A stretch of DNA of 64,000 bases. Source: IDS-8 sp035304345 (GTDB lineage Bacteria; Pseudomonadota; Gammaproteobacteria; Steroidobacterales; Woeseiaceae). Shown here piece after piece: positions 36,578 to 44,022 of the stretch (the stretch's first letter is position 1; every line of letters begins with the position of its first letter). The stretch spans positions 1 to 64,000 of the forward strand of contig DATGQE010000070.1 of assembly GCA_035304345.1 (NCBI GenBank), given 5' to 3'. The translations under genes were made by a program, and so were the position numbers. The notes under the pieces are model-generated. The model did no database searches and was not told the origin of the DNA. It saw nothing but the letters and a program-made list of their open reading frames with translations.

Positions 36578-37267
36578 TCAGTTCCCGAACGGCTCGACGT
36601 AGGTCGAGGGAACGGGCTCGCCGCCCGCGAGCGCGGGGAAGAACAGGCTGGACGACACGGTCTCGAGGATCGCTTCCTGGCAGCGCGGCGGCGGGTTCAG
36701 GCCGCTGCCGTGCGTGAGGCTCGGGTTGCTGAGCGTGCCGTCCGGCGCGACGTGCGCCTTGAGCCAGACGAGGTAGGCGGCGCTCTTCGGGCACGCCTCC
36801 TGCCAGGGCTCCTTGCCGACGACGCGCTGTGCCGCGACGTGGTCCTCGCCGTACGCGTCAATGTTCTCCTGCACGCCGGGATTCGGCCAGACGTTGATCG
36901 TCTCCTCGTCGCCTTTCTTGGCGAACTGCACCCGGTACTGCAGGTACACGGTGCGCGCGGTGCCGTCGGCGACCGCCGGCTGCATGCGGGCCTTCTTCGC
37001 GGCATCCACGATCTTCTTGATGAAAAGCTGGTCGGCGGGATTCTCCGCGTAGCAGCCGTTCATCTCCATGTCGCCGTCCGGCTGGACCAGGGCGGCGCAG
37101 CGCAGCGTCACGGTGGTGTCGCCCTTGAGCTCCGGAAACTCGATGAGGGCGGGCAGCGACTTCTCGCCCGACCCGAACTGCGCCGGCGTGCGCTGCTGGG
37201 CCAGGGCGGCAGGCGCCAGGATGACCGCCAGCATGACGAGAACGGCTCTCTTGCACATGGACTGCAT
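36578..37267 (-). CDS. Exported protein with TonB C-terminal-like domains
   Basis: This 229-residue precursor has a signal peptide ending APAALAQ near residue 23. Two segments resemble the TonB carboxy-terminal fold. One is VTLRCAALVQPDGDMEMNGC with an amphipathic helix and PAVADGTARTVYLQYRVQF. The other is YLVWLKAHVAPDGTLSNPSL ending in PALAGGEPVPSTYVEPF. There is no transmembrane anchor or proline-rich spacer, so it is not a classical TonB. An AGCAGGTGA stretch precedes the ATG. Function is unknown. Confidence 0.75.
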   Translation of the reverse strand: MQSMCKRAVLVMLAVILAPAALAQQRTPAQFGSGEKSLPALIEFPELKGDTTVTLRCAALVQPDGDMEMNGCYAENPADQLFIKKIVDAAKKARMQPAVADGTARTVYLQYRVQFAKKGDEETINVWPNPGVQENIDAYGEDHVAAQRVVGKEPWQEACPKSAAYLVWLKAHVAPDGTLSNPSLTHGSGLNPPPRCQEAILETVSSSLFFPALAGGEPVPSTYVEPFGN

Positions 37268-37322
37268 TCACCTGCTTTCCGATCGGGGACACCTCGGCAA
37301 GACCGCGCCGGGCGCGATTAGT

Positions 37323-38303
37323 TCAACCGCCGGATGCGCCTCCCGGGAGGGAGAAATCGAGGTCGGGCCCGACGGGCACGATGCCGGCGGGGTTGAGGGT
37401 GCGGTGGCTGCCGTAGTAATGCCCCTTGATGTGAGTGAAGTTCACGGTGGAGGCAATGCCCGGCTGGTTGTAGAGCTCGCGGGTGAACCGCCACAGGTTG
37501 GGATAGTCGACGATGCGCCGCCGGTTGCACTTGAAGTGCAGGTAGTACACGGCGTCGAAGCGGACGAGCGTCGTGAAGAGCCGCCAGTCGGCCTCGGTGA
37601 TCGAGTCGCCCGTCAGCCAGCGGCGCCCTGCGAGCCGCTCCTCGAGCCAGTCGAGCGTCTCGAACAGCGGCACGACGGCCTCCTCGTACGCCTCCTGCGA
37701 GGTGGCGAAGCCGGCGCGGTACACGCCGTTGTTCACGGTCTCGTAGATGCGCGCGTTGAGCGCATCGATCTCGTCGCGCAGGTGCGGCGGGTAGAAGTCG
37801 ACCGGCGGCACGTCGGGCAGCCCGTCGAAGGCGCTGTTCAGCATGCGGATGATCTCGGCCGATTCGTTGTTCACGATCGTGCCGGTCTCGAGGTCCCACA
37901 GCACGGGCACCGTGACCCGGCCGGTGTAGCGCGGGTTCGCCGCGCGGTAGACCTCGTACAGGCAGCGCGCGCCGTGAACCGGATCGGGGACGACGCCTTC
38001 GCCGGGCGTGAACGTCCAGCCGTCCTCGAGCATCAGCCAGTGCACCACGGACAGCGAGATGCGGCTCTCGAGGTTCTTGAGCCTGCGGAAGATCAGGGTG
38101 CGGTGCGCCCAGGGGCAGGCGAGCGAGACGTACAGGTGGTAACGGCCCGGTTCCGCCTTGAAGCCGCCCGTGCCCGTGGGTCCGGGGCTGCCGTCCGGCG
38201 TGATCCAGTTGCGGAACGCGCTCGTCTCGCGCACGAAACGACCGCCGGTGGATTCCGTGTCGTACCAGCGGTCGACCCACTGGCCGTCGACGAGCAGGCC
38301 CAT
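37323..38303 (-). CDS. yqjG: Glutathionyl-hydroquinone reductase (Xi/omega-class GST)
   Basis: This enzyme reduces S-glutathionyl-hydroquinones with glutathione. The 326-residue protein has the catalytic Cys63 in LACPWAHRTL. NNESAEIIRMLN is the glutathione-binding segment, and the family tyrosines occur in VYRAGFATSQEAYE and the conserved C-terminal HIKGHYYGSH. AAGGAGG at ideal spacing fixes the start. It stands alone between the diguanylate cyclase and the TonB-like gene. Confidence 0.95.
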   Translation of the reverse strand: MGLLVDGQWVDRWYDTESTGGRFVRETSAFRNWITPDGSPGPTGTGGFKAEPGRYHLYVSLACPWAHRTLIFRRLKNLESRISLSVVHWLMLEDGWTFTPGEGVVPDPVHGARCLYEVYRAANPRYTGRVTVPVLWDLETGTIVNNESAEIIRMLNSAFDGLPDVPPVDFYPPHLRDEIDALNARIYETVNNGVYRAGFATSQEAYEEAVVPLFETLDWLEERLAGRRWLTGDSITEADWRLFTTLVRFDAVYYLHFKCNRRRIVDYPNLWRFTRELYNQPGIASTVNFTHIKGHYYGSHRTLNPAGIVPVGPDLDFSLPGGASGG

Positions 38304-38380
38304 GCCGCTCCTCCTTCGCTCCTGACCTGTCGAAGCGCCATGGTACCCCGTTTCCAGGCCGCGGCGGCGAGCGCCGCGTC

Positions 38381-39382
38381 CTAGCGATTCGGGTCGAGGT
38401 GCAGCACCTTGCCCGTGGTGGCGAGGCTCGTCTGGTTGCGGCCGGCGCGCTTCGACTCGTAGAGCGCGATGTCGGCGCGCCGCAGCCACTGCTCGGGCGT
38501 CTCGCCGGGTGCGAGCTCGGCGACGCCCAGCGAGATCGTGACGACGCCGCCGGGAGCCAGCTCGTTGGCCTCGACCAGCGTGCGGAGCTGCTCGGCGACG
38601 CGGCGTGCCTGCTCCTTCTTCTGCCCTTCGATGACGACGACGAATTCCTCGCCGCCGATGCGGTACAGGCTGTCGGTGACGCGGATCCTGAGCTCGATGA
38701 TCTCGGTGAGGCGCACGAGTATCTGGTCGCCCGCCGCGTGGCCGAACGCGTCGTTGATCTCCTTGAAGTTGTCGATGTCGAGCAGGAGCAGCGAGGCCGG
38801 CACGTTGCTTCGCGTCTGCGCCGCGCAGATCTCGGCGAGCTTCTCGTCGAGCGCACGCCGGTTGCCGACGCCGGTCAGGGGATCCTTGCGCGCGAGCCGG
38901 AGAAGCTGGTCGCGCTGCCCGCGCGACAGGAACGCGAACGCGTAGGCGAAAGCGCTGGTCGCCACCAGCGTGATGTACAGGGTCGTGAGATGCAGCGGCT
39001 CCATCGTCCCCACGAGCTCGGGCGCGAGCGCGAGCATCGTGAGCACCGCGATGACGACCGCCTCCCAGGGCTTCACGAGGTAGAACACGGCCAGCAGGGC
39101 GGGGTAGGCCCAGAAGACGAGCCGGTCCTCCTGCACGTAGATCGTGGTCAGCATGCCCACGACGCAGAGGATCGCGATCGACACGCTGGCGAAGCGCACG
39201 CGGCGCGGGCGCAGGACCGAGAGCCCGAGGAAGGAGAAGCCGATGATGATCAAGGCGTCGACGGTCGCCATGACCCACTCCCCGCTGAGGAGCCGGATCA
39301 CCAGGAACGGCGCAACGCCGAGGACCGCCACCGCGCTCAGGAACAGCGGGAGGTAGACCTCAATGGGCAATTTTGACTTCAT
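38381..39382 (-). CDS. Membrane diguanylate cyclase (GGDEF)
   Basis: This enzyme makes cyclic di-GMP from two GTP. The 333-residue protein has five or six transmembrane helices (about 8-150) as sensor, then a GGDEF domain (about 160-330). The active site is intact as RIGGEEF (GGEEF 243-247) and DIDNFKEINDAFGH is present. An inhibitory I-site is present as RVTD (234-237) at the right distance, so feedback inhibition is expected. ATG 39382 is preferred over an upstream TTG. It is divergent from the ABC/AttH unit. Confidence 0.95.
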   Translation of the reverse strand: MKSKLPIEVYLPLFLSAVAVLGVAPFLVIRLLSGEWVMATVDALIIIGFSFLGLSVLRPRRVRFASVSIAILCVVGMLTTIYVQEDRLVFWAYPALLAVFYLVKPWEAVVIAVLTMLALAPELVGTMEPLHLTTLYITLVATSAFAYAFAFLSRGQRDQLLRLARKDPLTGVGNRRALDEKLAEICAAQTRSNVPASLLLLDIDNFKEINDAFGHAAGDQILVRLTEIIELRIRVTDSLYRIGGEEFVVVIEGQKKEQARRVAEQLRTLVEANELAPGGVVTISLGVAELAPGETPEQWLRRADIALYESKRAGRNQTSLATTGKVLHLDPNR

Positions 39383-39603
39383 TGGAAAGTCGCGATCCCG
39401 AGGCGGCTCCAAAGGGCCCGTGCGTGTTGATTTTTCCGTGCCGCCGCCCGGAGAACTTCATCCCTGAAACGTCACGAATTCTAGCGCCCCCGGCGGCGGG
39501 TGTCAGGAGTCTTTGTCACAGTTTTGCCGCATGCACCGTTTCGGCGCATAGGGATACCGCTTTCGCGGCCGCGGGGCACCTCGCGCACGCTGCCGAATCC
39601 GCC

Positions 39604-39609
39604 TACCAT
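39604..39609 (+). promoter_or_regulatory. Predicted -10 for the ABC/AttH unit
   Basis: TACCAT (four of six) lies only six bases before ATG 39616, so the transcript would start at or next to the start codon. There is no good -35. The second ATG at 39640 is an alternative start with a normal short leader. Confidence 0.35.
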
Positions 39610-39615
39610 GCCGCG

Positions 39616-40338
39616 ATGTTGTCCAGGCACCCGGCCGGCATGACCGAGAAACGCGCGACGCCCTGCGTCGAGCTCAAGGGACTCGAGCGGAGCTACCGTG
39701 AAGGCAGTCGCCGGCAGGTCGTGCTGGACGGCCTCGATGCGTCGATCGCGTGCGGCGAGACGGTCGCCATCCGCGGCCGCAGCGGGTCGGGCAAGTCCAC
39801 GCTTTTGAACCTGGTGAGCGGCATCGATGCGCCGGACGCCGGCGAGGTCGTCGTTCGCGGCACGACGGTGACCGCGTTGTCCGAGCGCGAGCGCACGCTG
39901 TTTCGCCGCCGCCACATCGGCTTCGTGTACCAGTCGTTCAACCTCGTGCCGACACTCTCGGTGGCCGACAACGTGCGGCTCGTGCTCGAGCTCAACGGCT
40001 ACGGCGACCCCGAAGCGGGCCGCCGCGTCGCGGACCTGCTCGCCGCGGTGGGGCTCGCGGACCGGGCGAAGAGCCGGCCCGAGCACCTGTCGGGAGGCGA
40101 GCAGCAGAGGGTGGCGATTGCGCGCGCGCTCGCGCACCGGCCGCCGCTGGTCCTGGCCGACGAGCCGACCGGCAACCTCGACGATCGCACGACGGAGGAG
40201 GTGCTCGCGCTGCTCGACGCGCTGGTGCGGCATGCCGGTGGCACGATGATCATCGCGACGCACAGCGCGCGGGTCGCCGCGCACTGCGACCGGGTGCTGG
40301 AGCTGCGCGAAGGCCGGCTCGTTCCCGCCGCTTCCTGA
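39616..40338 (+). CDS. ABC transporter ATPase (LolD/MacB type)
   Basis: This ATPase of an FtsX-type ABC system has 240 residues. It has Walker A GRSGSGKST, FVYQSFNLVPTLSVADNV with the Q loop, signature LSGGEQQRVAIARAL, Walker B LVLADEPTGNLD and ATHS for the H loop. The DEPTGNLD pattern is typical of the LolD/MacB/FtsE group. Starts at 39616 and 39640 are both possible; neither has a ribosome binding site. Its stop overlaps the permease start (TGATG). These systems usually move lipids or lipoproteins or act mechanically rather than importing solutes. Confidence 0.92.
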   Translation: MLSRHPAGMTEKRATPCVELKGLERSYREGSRRQVVLDGLDASIACGETVAIRGRSGSGKSTLLNLVSGIDAPDAGEVVVRGTTVTALSERERTLFRRRHIGFVYQSFNLVPTLSVADNVRLVLELNGYGDPEAGRRVADLLAAVGLADRAKSRPEHLSGGEQQRVAIARALAHRPPLVLADEPTGNLDDRTTEEVLALLDALVRHAGGTMIIATHSARVAAHCDRVLELREGRLVPAAS

Positions 40339-42857
40339 TGGCAGTACTCGCGCGGGCCAGCTTCGGGTACCTGCTGCGCCATCCCTGGCAGCTCGTCCCG
40401 GCGCTCGTCGGCGTCTGCATCGGGGTCGCCGTGATGGTGGCCGTGGATCTCGCCGTCGACAGTGCGCGGCGGGCGTTCGAGCTGTCGATGGACGCGGTGA
40501 ACGGGGAAGCGACCCACCAGCTCGTCGGCGGTCCCGGCGGCATCGACGAGACGGTTTACGTCCAGCTCCGGGTGACGGAAGGCATCACCGGCATCGCGCC
40601 GGTGGTGGAAGCACACGTCGTGGCCGCGGGCATGACGCTGACCCTGCTCGGGCTCGATCCCCTCGCGGAGAGCGACTTCCGGGCCTGGGCGGCACCCGGC
40701 ACGCTGAACGAAGGGATCGAGCGCGTGCGCGCGCTGCTGACCGAGCCCGGGACCGTGCTCGTTTCCGGGCGCACCGCCCGGATGCTCGGCGTCGGGCGCG
40801 GCGATCGCTTCACGCTGCAGGCGAACGGCCGCGACGTCGAAGCGCGCGTGGCCGGGCTCCTCTCGGCCGAGGCGGGTGGGGAAGATGCGCGCCTCGACGG
40901 CCTGCTCGTCGCGGACATCGCGACCGCGCAGGAATGGCTCGCGATGCACGGCCGGCTGTCGCGCATGGACGTGCGGCTGCCGCGGGTGCCGGCCGCTGCG
41001 CTCGACCGGCTCACGGCAGCACTGCCGCCCGGCGTGCAGCTCCTCGAGGCGGAAGGCCGGACGCGCGCGACGGCGGAGATGACGGCGGCCTTCACCACCA
41101 ACCTCACCGCGATGAGCCTGCTGGCGATGCTGGTCGGCGTATTCCTGATCTACAACAGCATCGGGTTCGCGGTCGTACAGCGCCGGACCGTGTTCGGCTA
41201 CCTGCGTGCACTGGGCGTGACTCGCGGCGGGCTGCTCGCGCTGGTGCTGGGCGAAGCGATCGTGCTCGGGGCAGCCGGTGCGGCGCTCGGGCTGGGCGCC
41301 GGCTTTTGGCTCGGCGAGCGCCTGCTCGCGCTCGTGTCGCGCTCCATCAACGACCTTTACTTCGTCGTGAACGTGACCTCGGTGACGCTCGATCCGGGCT
41401 CGCTCGCGAAAGGCTTCGGCGCCGGCGTGGCCGCGACGCTCCTCGCCGCCCTCGTGCCCGCGGCGGAAGCCGCCGGCGTGCCGCCACGGCTCGCGATGAC
41501 GCGCGCAGCCCTCGAGGCGGGCACGGTGAGGGCGCTGCCGTGGCTGGCGCTGGCCGGCCTCGTGGCCGCGGCGCTCGCGATGCTGCTCCTCGGGCTCACG
41601 GAGCGCAGCCTCGTGGCCGGGCTCGCGGCACTGTTCCTGCTCGTCACCGGGCTCGCCTTGTGCATCCCGGCCGCCGTGCGCCTGGTAGCCCGGGCGGCGA
41701 CGCCCGTCGGGGCGCTGCTCGGCGGCGCGCCCGGCCGGCTGGCGGTCGCCGGCATCGGCGCCTCGCTGAGCCGCACGGCGGTCGCGATCGTCGCCCTGGG
41801 CGTCGCCGTGTCGGCGACGGTGGGTGTCAGCGTGATGGTGGACAGCTTCCGCGAATCCGTGCGCGCCTGGATCGACGGCACGTTGCGCTCGGACGTGTAC
41901 GTGGGCGTGGATCGCGGCACGCTCGACCCCGCGCTGGCACGCGACCTGGTCGAGGTGCCGGGCATCGAAGCCTGGAGCACGAGCCGGAACGTGACGCTCG
42001 AAGGCGCAGCGGGGCGCGTCGCGCTCACGGCGCTGGAGCTGCCCCCGGGCTCCTTCGCCGGCATCCGGTTGCGCGACACGGACCCGTCCGCCACGCGGCA
42101 GGCGTTCGAGGAACGCGGCGCGGTGCTGGTGTCGGATTCCTACGCCTACCGGCACGGAGTCGCGCCCGGCGATTCCGTGCTGCTGCCGACCGCCCAGGGC
42201 GAGCGCCGGTTCCCCGTCGCGGCCGTGTACCAGAGCTACGACGCCGAGCTCGATTCGCTGCTCATGAGCCGGCGCACGTACGACGTTTTCTGGGACGACC
42301 CGGGCATCGATTCGCTCGGCCTCCGGCTGGAGCCGGGCGCCGACGTCGGCGCGACCATCGACGCCCTGCGCGCGCTGGCGGCGGGACGCCAGGCACTCGT
42401 CATTCGCTCGAACGCCGAAATTCGCCAGTTGTCGATGGACATCTTCGACCGCACCTTCGTCATCACCGACGTGCTGTACTGGCTCGCCCTCGGCGTGGCG
42501 CTCGTCGGCCTGCTGGCCGCCTTGCTCGCGCTGCAGCTCGAGCGCGCGCGCGAGCTCGCGACGCTGCGTGCGCTCGGCATGACACCGGGCGAGCTCGGCG
42601 CGATGGTGATCGTCCAGAGCGGCTGCATCGGCTTGCTCGCGGGCCTCGCGGCGCTGCCGCTCGGCGTGCTCATGGCCTGGCTGCTCGTCGACGTGATCAA
42701 TCGACGCGCGTTCGGCTGGCAGATGGAGCTCGCCGTCGGGCCCAAGGCGCTGGCGCTCGCGCTCGGCCTCGCCCTCACCGCGGCCGTCGCCGCCGCGCTC
42801 TACCCCGCACGCCGCGCCGCACGCGCGAGCCCGGCTCGCGCCATGCGTGAGGAATGA
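40338..42857 (+). CDS. FtsX-type ABC transporter permease, two-unit
   Basis: This 839-residue inner-membrane protein has an N-terminal helix, a periplasmic domain (about 50-250), a first FtsX module of three helices (about 255-420), and central helices. A second periplasmic domain (about 510-700) and a second FtsX module (about 705-830, ending PARRAARASPARAMREE) follow. The duplicated layout is that of large LolE/MacB-like permeases found with AttH proteins. It overlaps the ATPase by one base and is followed by attH four bases later, so all three form one machine. Confidence 0.92.
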   Translation: MAVLARASFGYLLRHPWQLVPALVGVCIGVAVMVAVDLAVDSARRAFELSMDAVNGEATHQLVGGPGGIDETVYVQLRVTEGITGIAPVVEAHVVAAGMTLTLLGLDPLAESDFRAWAAPGTLNEGIERVRALLTEPGTVLVSGRTARMLGVGRGDRFTLQANGRDVEARVAGLLSAEAGGEDARLDGLLVADIATAQEWLAMHGRLSRMDVRLPRVPAAALDRLTAALPPGVQLLEAEGRTRATAEMTAAFTTNLTAMSLLAMLVGVFLIYNSIGFAVVQRRTVFGYLRALGVTRGGLLALVLGEAIVLGAAGAALGLGAGFWLGERLLALVSRSINDLYFVVNVTSVTLDPGSLAKGFGAGVAATLLAALVPAAEAAGVPPRLAMTRAALEAGTVRALPWLALAGLVAAALAMLLLGLTERSLVAGLAALFLLVTGLALCIPAAVRLVARAATPVGALLGGAPGRLAVAGIGASLSRTAVAIVALGVAVSATVGVSVMVDSFRESVRAWIDGTLRSDVYVGVDRGTLDPALARDLVEVPGIEAWSTSRNVTLEGAAGRVALTALELPPGSFAGIRLRDTDPSATRQAFEERGAVLVSDSYAYRHGVAPGDSVLLPTAQGERRFPVAAVYQSYDAELDSLLMSRRTYDVFWDDPGIDSLGLRLEPGADVGATIDALRALAAGRQALVIRSNAEIRQLSMDIFDRTFVITDVLYWLALGVALVGLLAALLALQLERARELATLRALGMTPGELGAMVIVQSGCIGLLAGLAALPLGVLMAWLLVDVINRRAFGWQMELAVGPKALALALGLALTAAVAAALYPARRAARASPARAMREE

Positions 42858-42861
42858 CTCG

Positions 42862-44022
42862 ATGTTTCGCCCGTTAGTAACTGTCTTGACAGTATTTTCA
42901 CTTGGATCGCCCGCGGGCGTTCCGGCGCAGGAGCCGGCCGCCTCGCCGCGCCTGTCCACGGTGCTGAGCGACCGCGACCGGGACGGCTACGCGGAAGCGA
43001 GGACGCCGCGGCCGTTCTCCTTCCCCGCCGATCACGGCCCGCATCCCGAGTACCGCAACGAATGGTGGTACGTGACCGGCAATCTCGACGACGCGGACGG
43101 GCGACGCTTCGGCTTCGAGCTCACGCTGTTTCGCTTTGCGCTCGCCCCGGAACCGGCGGAGGAGGACGCCGGGAAGGCGGCCGCGGGATCCGCCTGGCGG
43201 ACCCGCCAGGTGCACCTCGCGCATTTCGCCGTGACGGACGTCGCGGCAGGCCGGTTCCGTTTCGCGGAGCGTCACGCCCGCGGCGCGCTCGGGCTCGCAG
43301 GCGCGACGGCCGAGCCGTTCCGTGTGTGGGTCGGCGACTGGTGGCTGCGCGAGTTTCCGTCCAGTGGCGAAGACGCAGGGAACGCCTGGCTGCTGCACGC
43401 GGGGACGGAAGAGCTCGGTGCGACGCTCACCCTCGTGCCGGAGAAGCCGCCCGTGCTGAACGGCGAGAACGGGCTGTCGCAGAAATCGGCCGATCCCGGG
43501 AACGCGAGCTACTACTACTCGATCTCCCGGATTGCCACGCGCGGCACGCTGCGGATCGACGATGCGGTCTACGACGTGTCCGGGCTGTCCTGGCTCGACC
43601 GCGAGTGGGGCAGCAGCGCGCTCGCCGACGACCAGGCCGGCTGGGACTGGTTCGCGCTGCAGCTTTCCGACGGCAGCGACCTCATGTTCTACCGCCTGCG
43701 TCGCGACGACGGCAGCACCGACCCGATGAGCGCCGGCACCTGGATACCGGCACGCGGCGATGCCGTGCCGCTGGCGCGCGGCGACGTTTCGCTGGAGCCG
43801 CGCGAGCATTGGGAGAGCCCGCGCGGCGGGCGCTATCCGGTCGCGTGGGCACTGAGCGTTCCCCGGCTGGAGCTCGAGCTTCTGATCGAGCCGGTGCTGC
43901 GCGACCAGGAGCTCGACGTGAGCGTGCGTTACTGGGAGGGTGCCGTCGACGTGAGCGGACGCCGGTCGGGTTCGCCCGTCGACGGGCGCGGCTACGTCGA
44001 GCTCACCGGGTACGCGGAATGA
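42862..44022 (+). CDS. AttH / carotenoid 1,2-hydratase-like lipocalin domain protein
   Basis: This exported protein of 386 residues has a signal peptide ending VPAQ near residue 23. The AttH family features are HPEYRNEWWYVTGNL, ELTLFRFAL, HLAHFAVTD, ASYYYSISRIATRGTL, and GLSWLDREWGSS, forming two lipocalin-like barrels. AttH-type proteins are regularly encoded with an ABC ATPase and FtsX permease, as here, and probably handle a hydrophobic molecule. GAGGA before the ATG at 42862 selects this start over a GTG five codons upstream. The 3' end overlaps the converging gene by 20 bases. Confidence 0.9.
   Translation: MFRPLVTVLTVFSLGSPAGVPAQEPAASPRLSTVLSDRDRDGYAEARTPRPFSFPADHGPHPEYRNEWWYVTGNLDDADGRRFGFELTLFRFALAPEPAEEDAGKAAAGSAWRTRQVHLAHFAVTDVAAGRFRFAERHARGALGLAGATAEPFRVWVGDWWLREFPSSGEDAGNAWLLHAGTEELGATLTLVPEKPPVLNGENGLSQKSADPGNASYYYSISRIATRGTLRIDDAVYDVSGLSWLDREWGSSALADDQAGWDWFALQLSDGSDLMFYRLRRDDGSTDPMSAGTWIPARGDAVPLARGDVSLEPREHWESPRGGRYPVAWALSVPRLELELLIEPVLRDQELDVSVRYWEGAVDVSGRRSGSPVDGRGYVELTGYAE

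Noticed and set aside
36561..36581. Hairpin covering two converging stop codons as terminator
   Set aside because: Only five outer pairs are firm and there is no T run in either direction, so it is not listed as a terminator.
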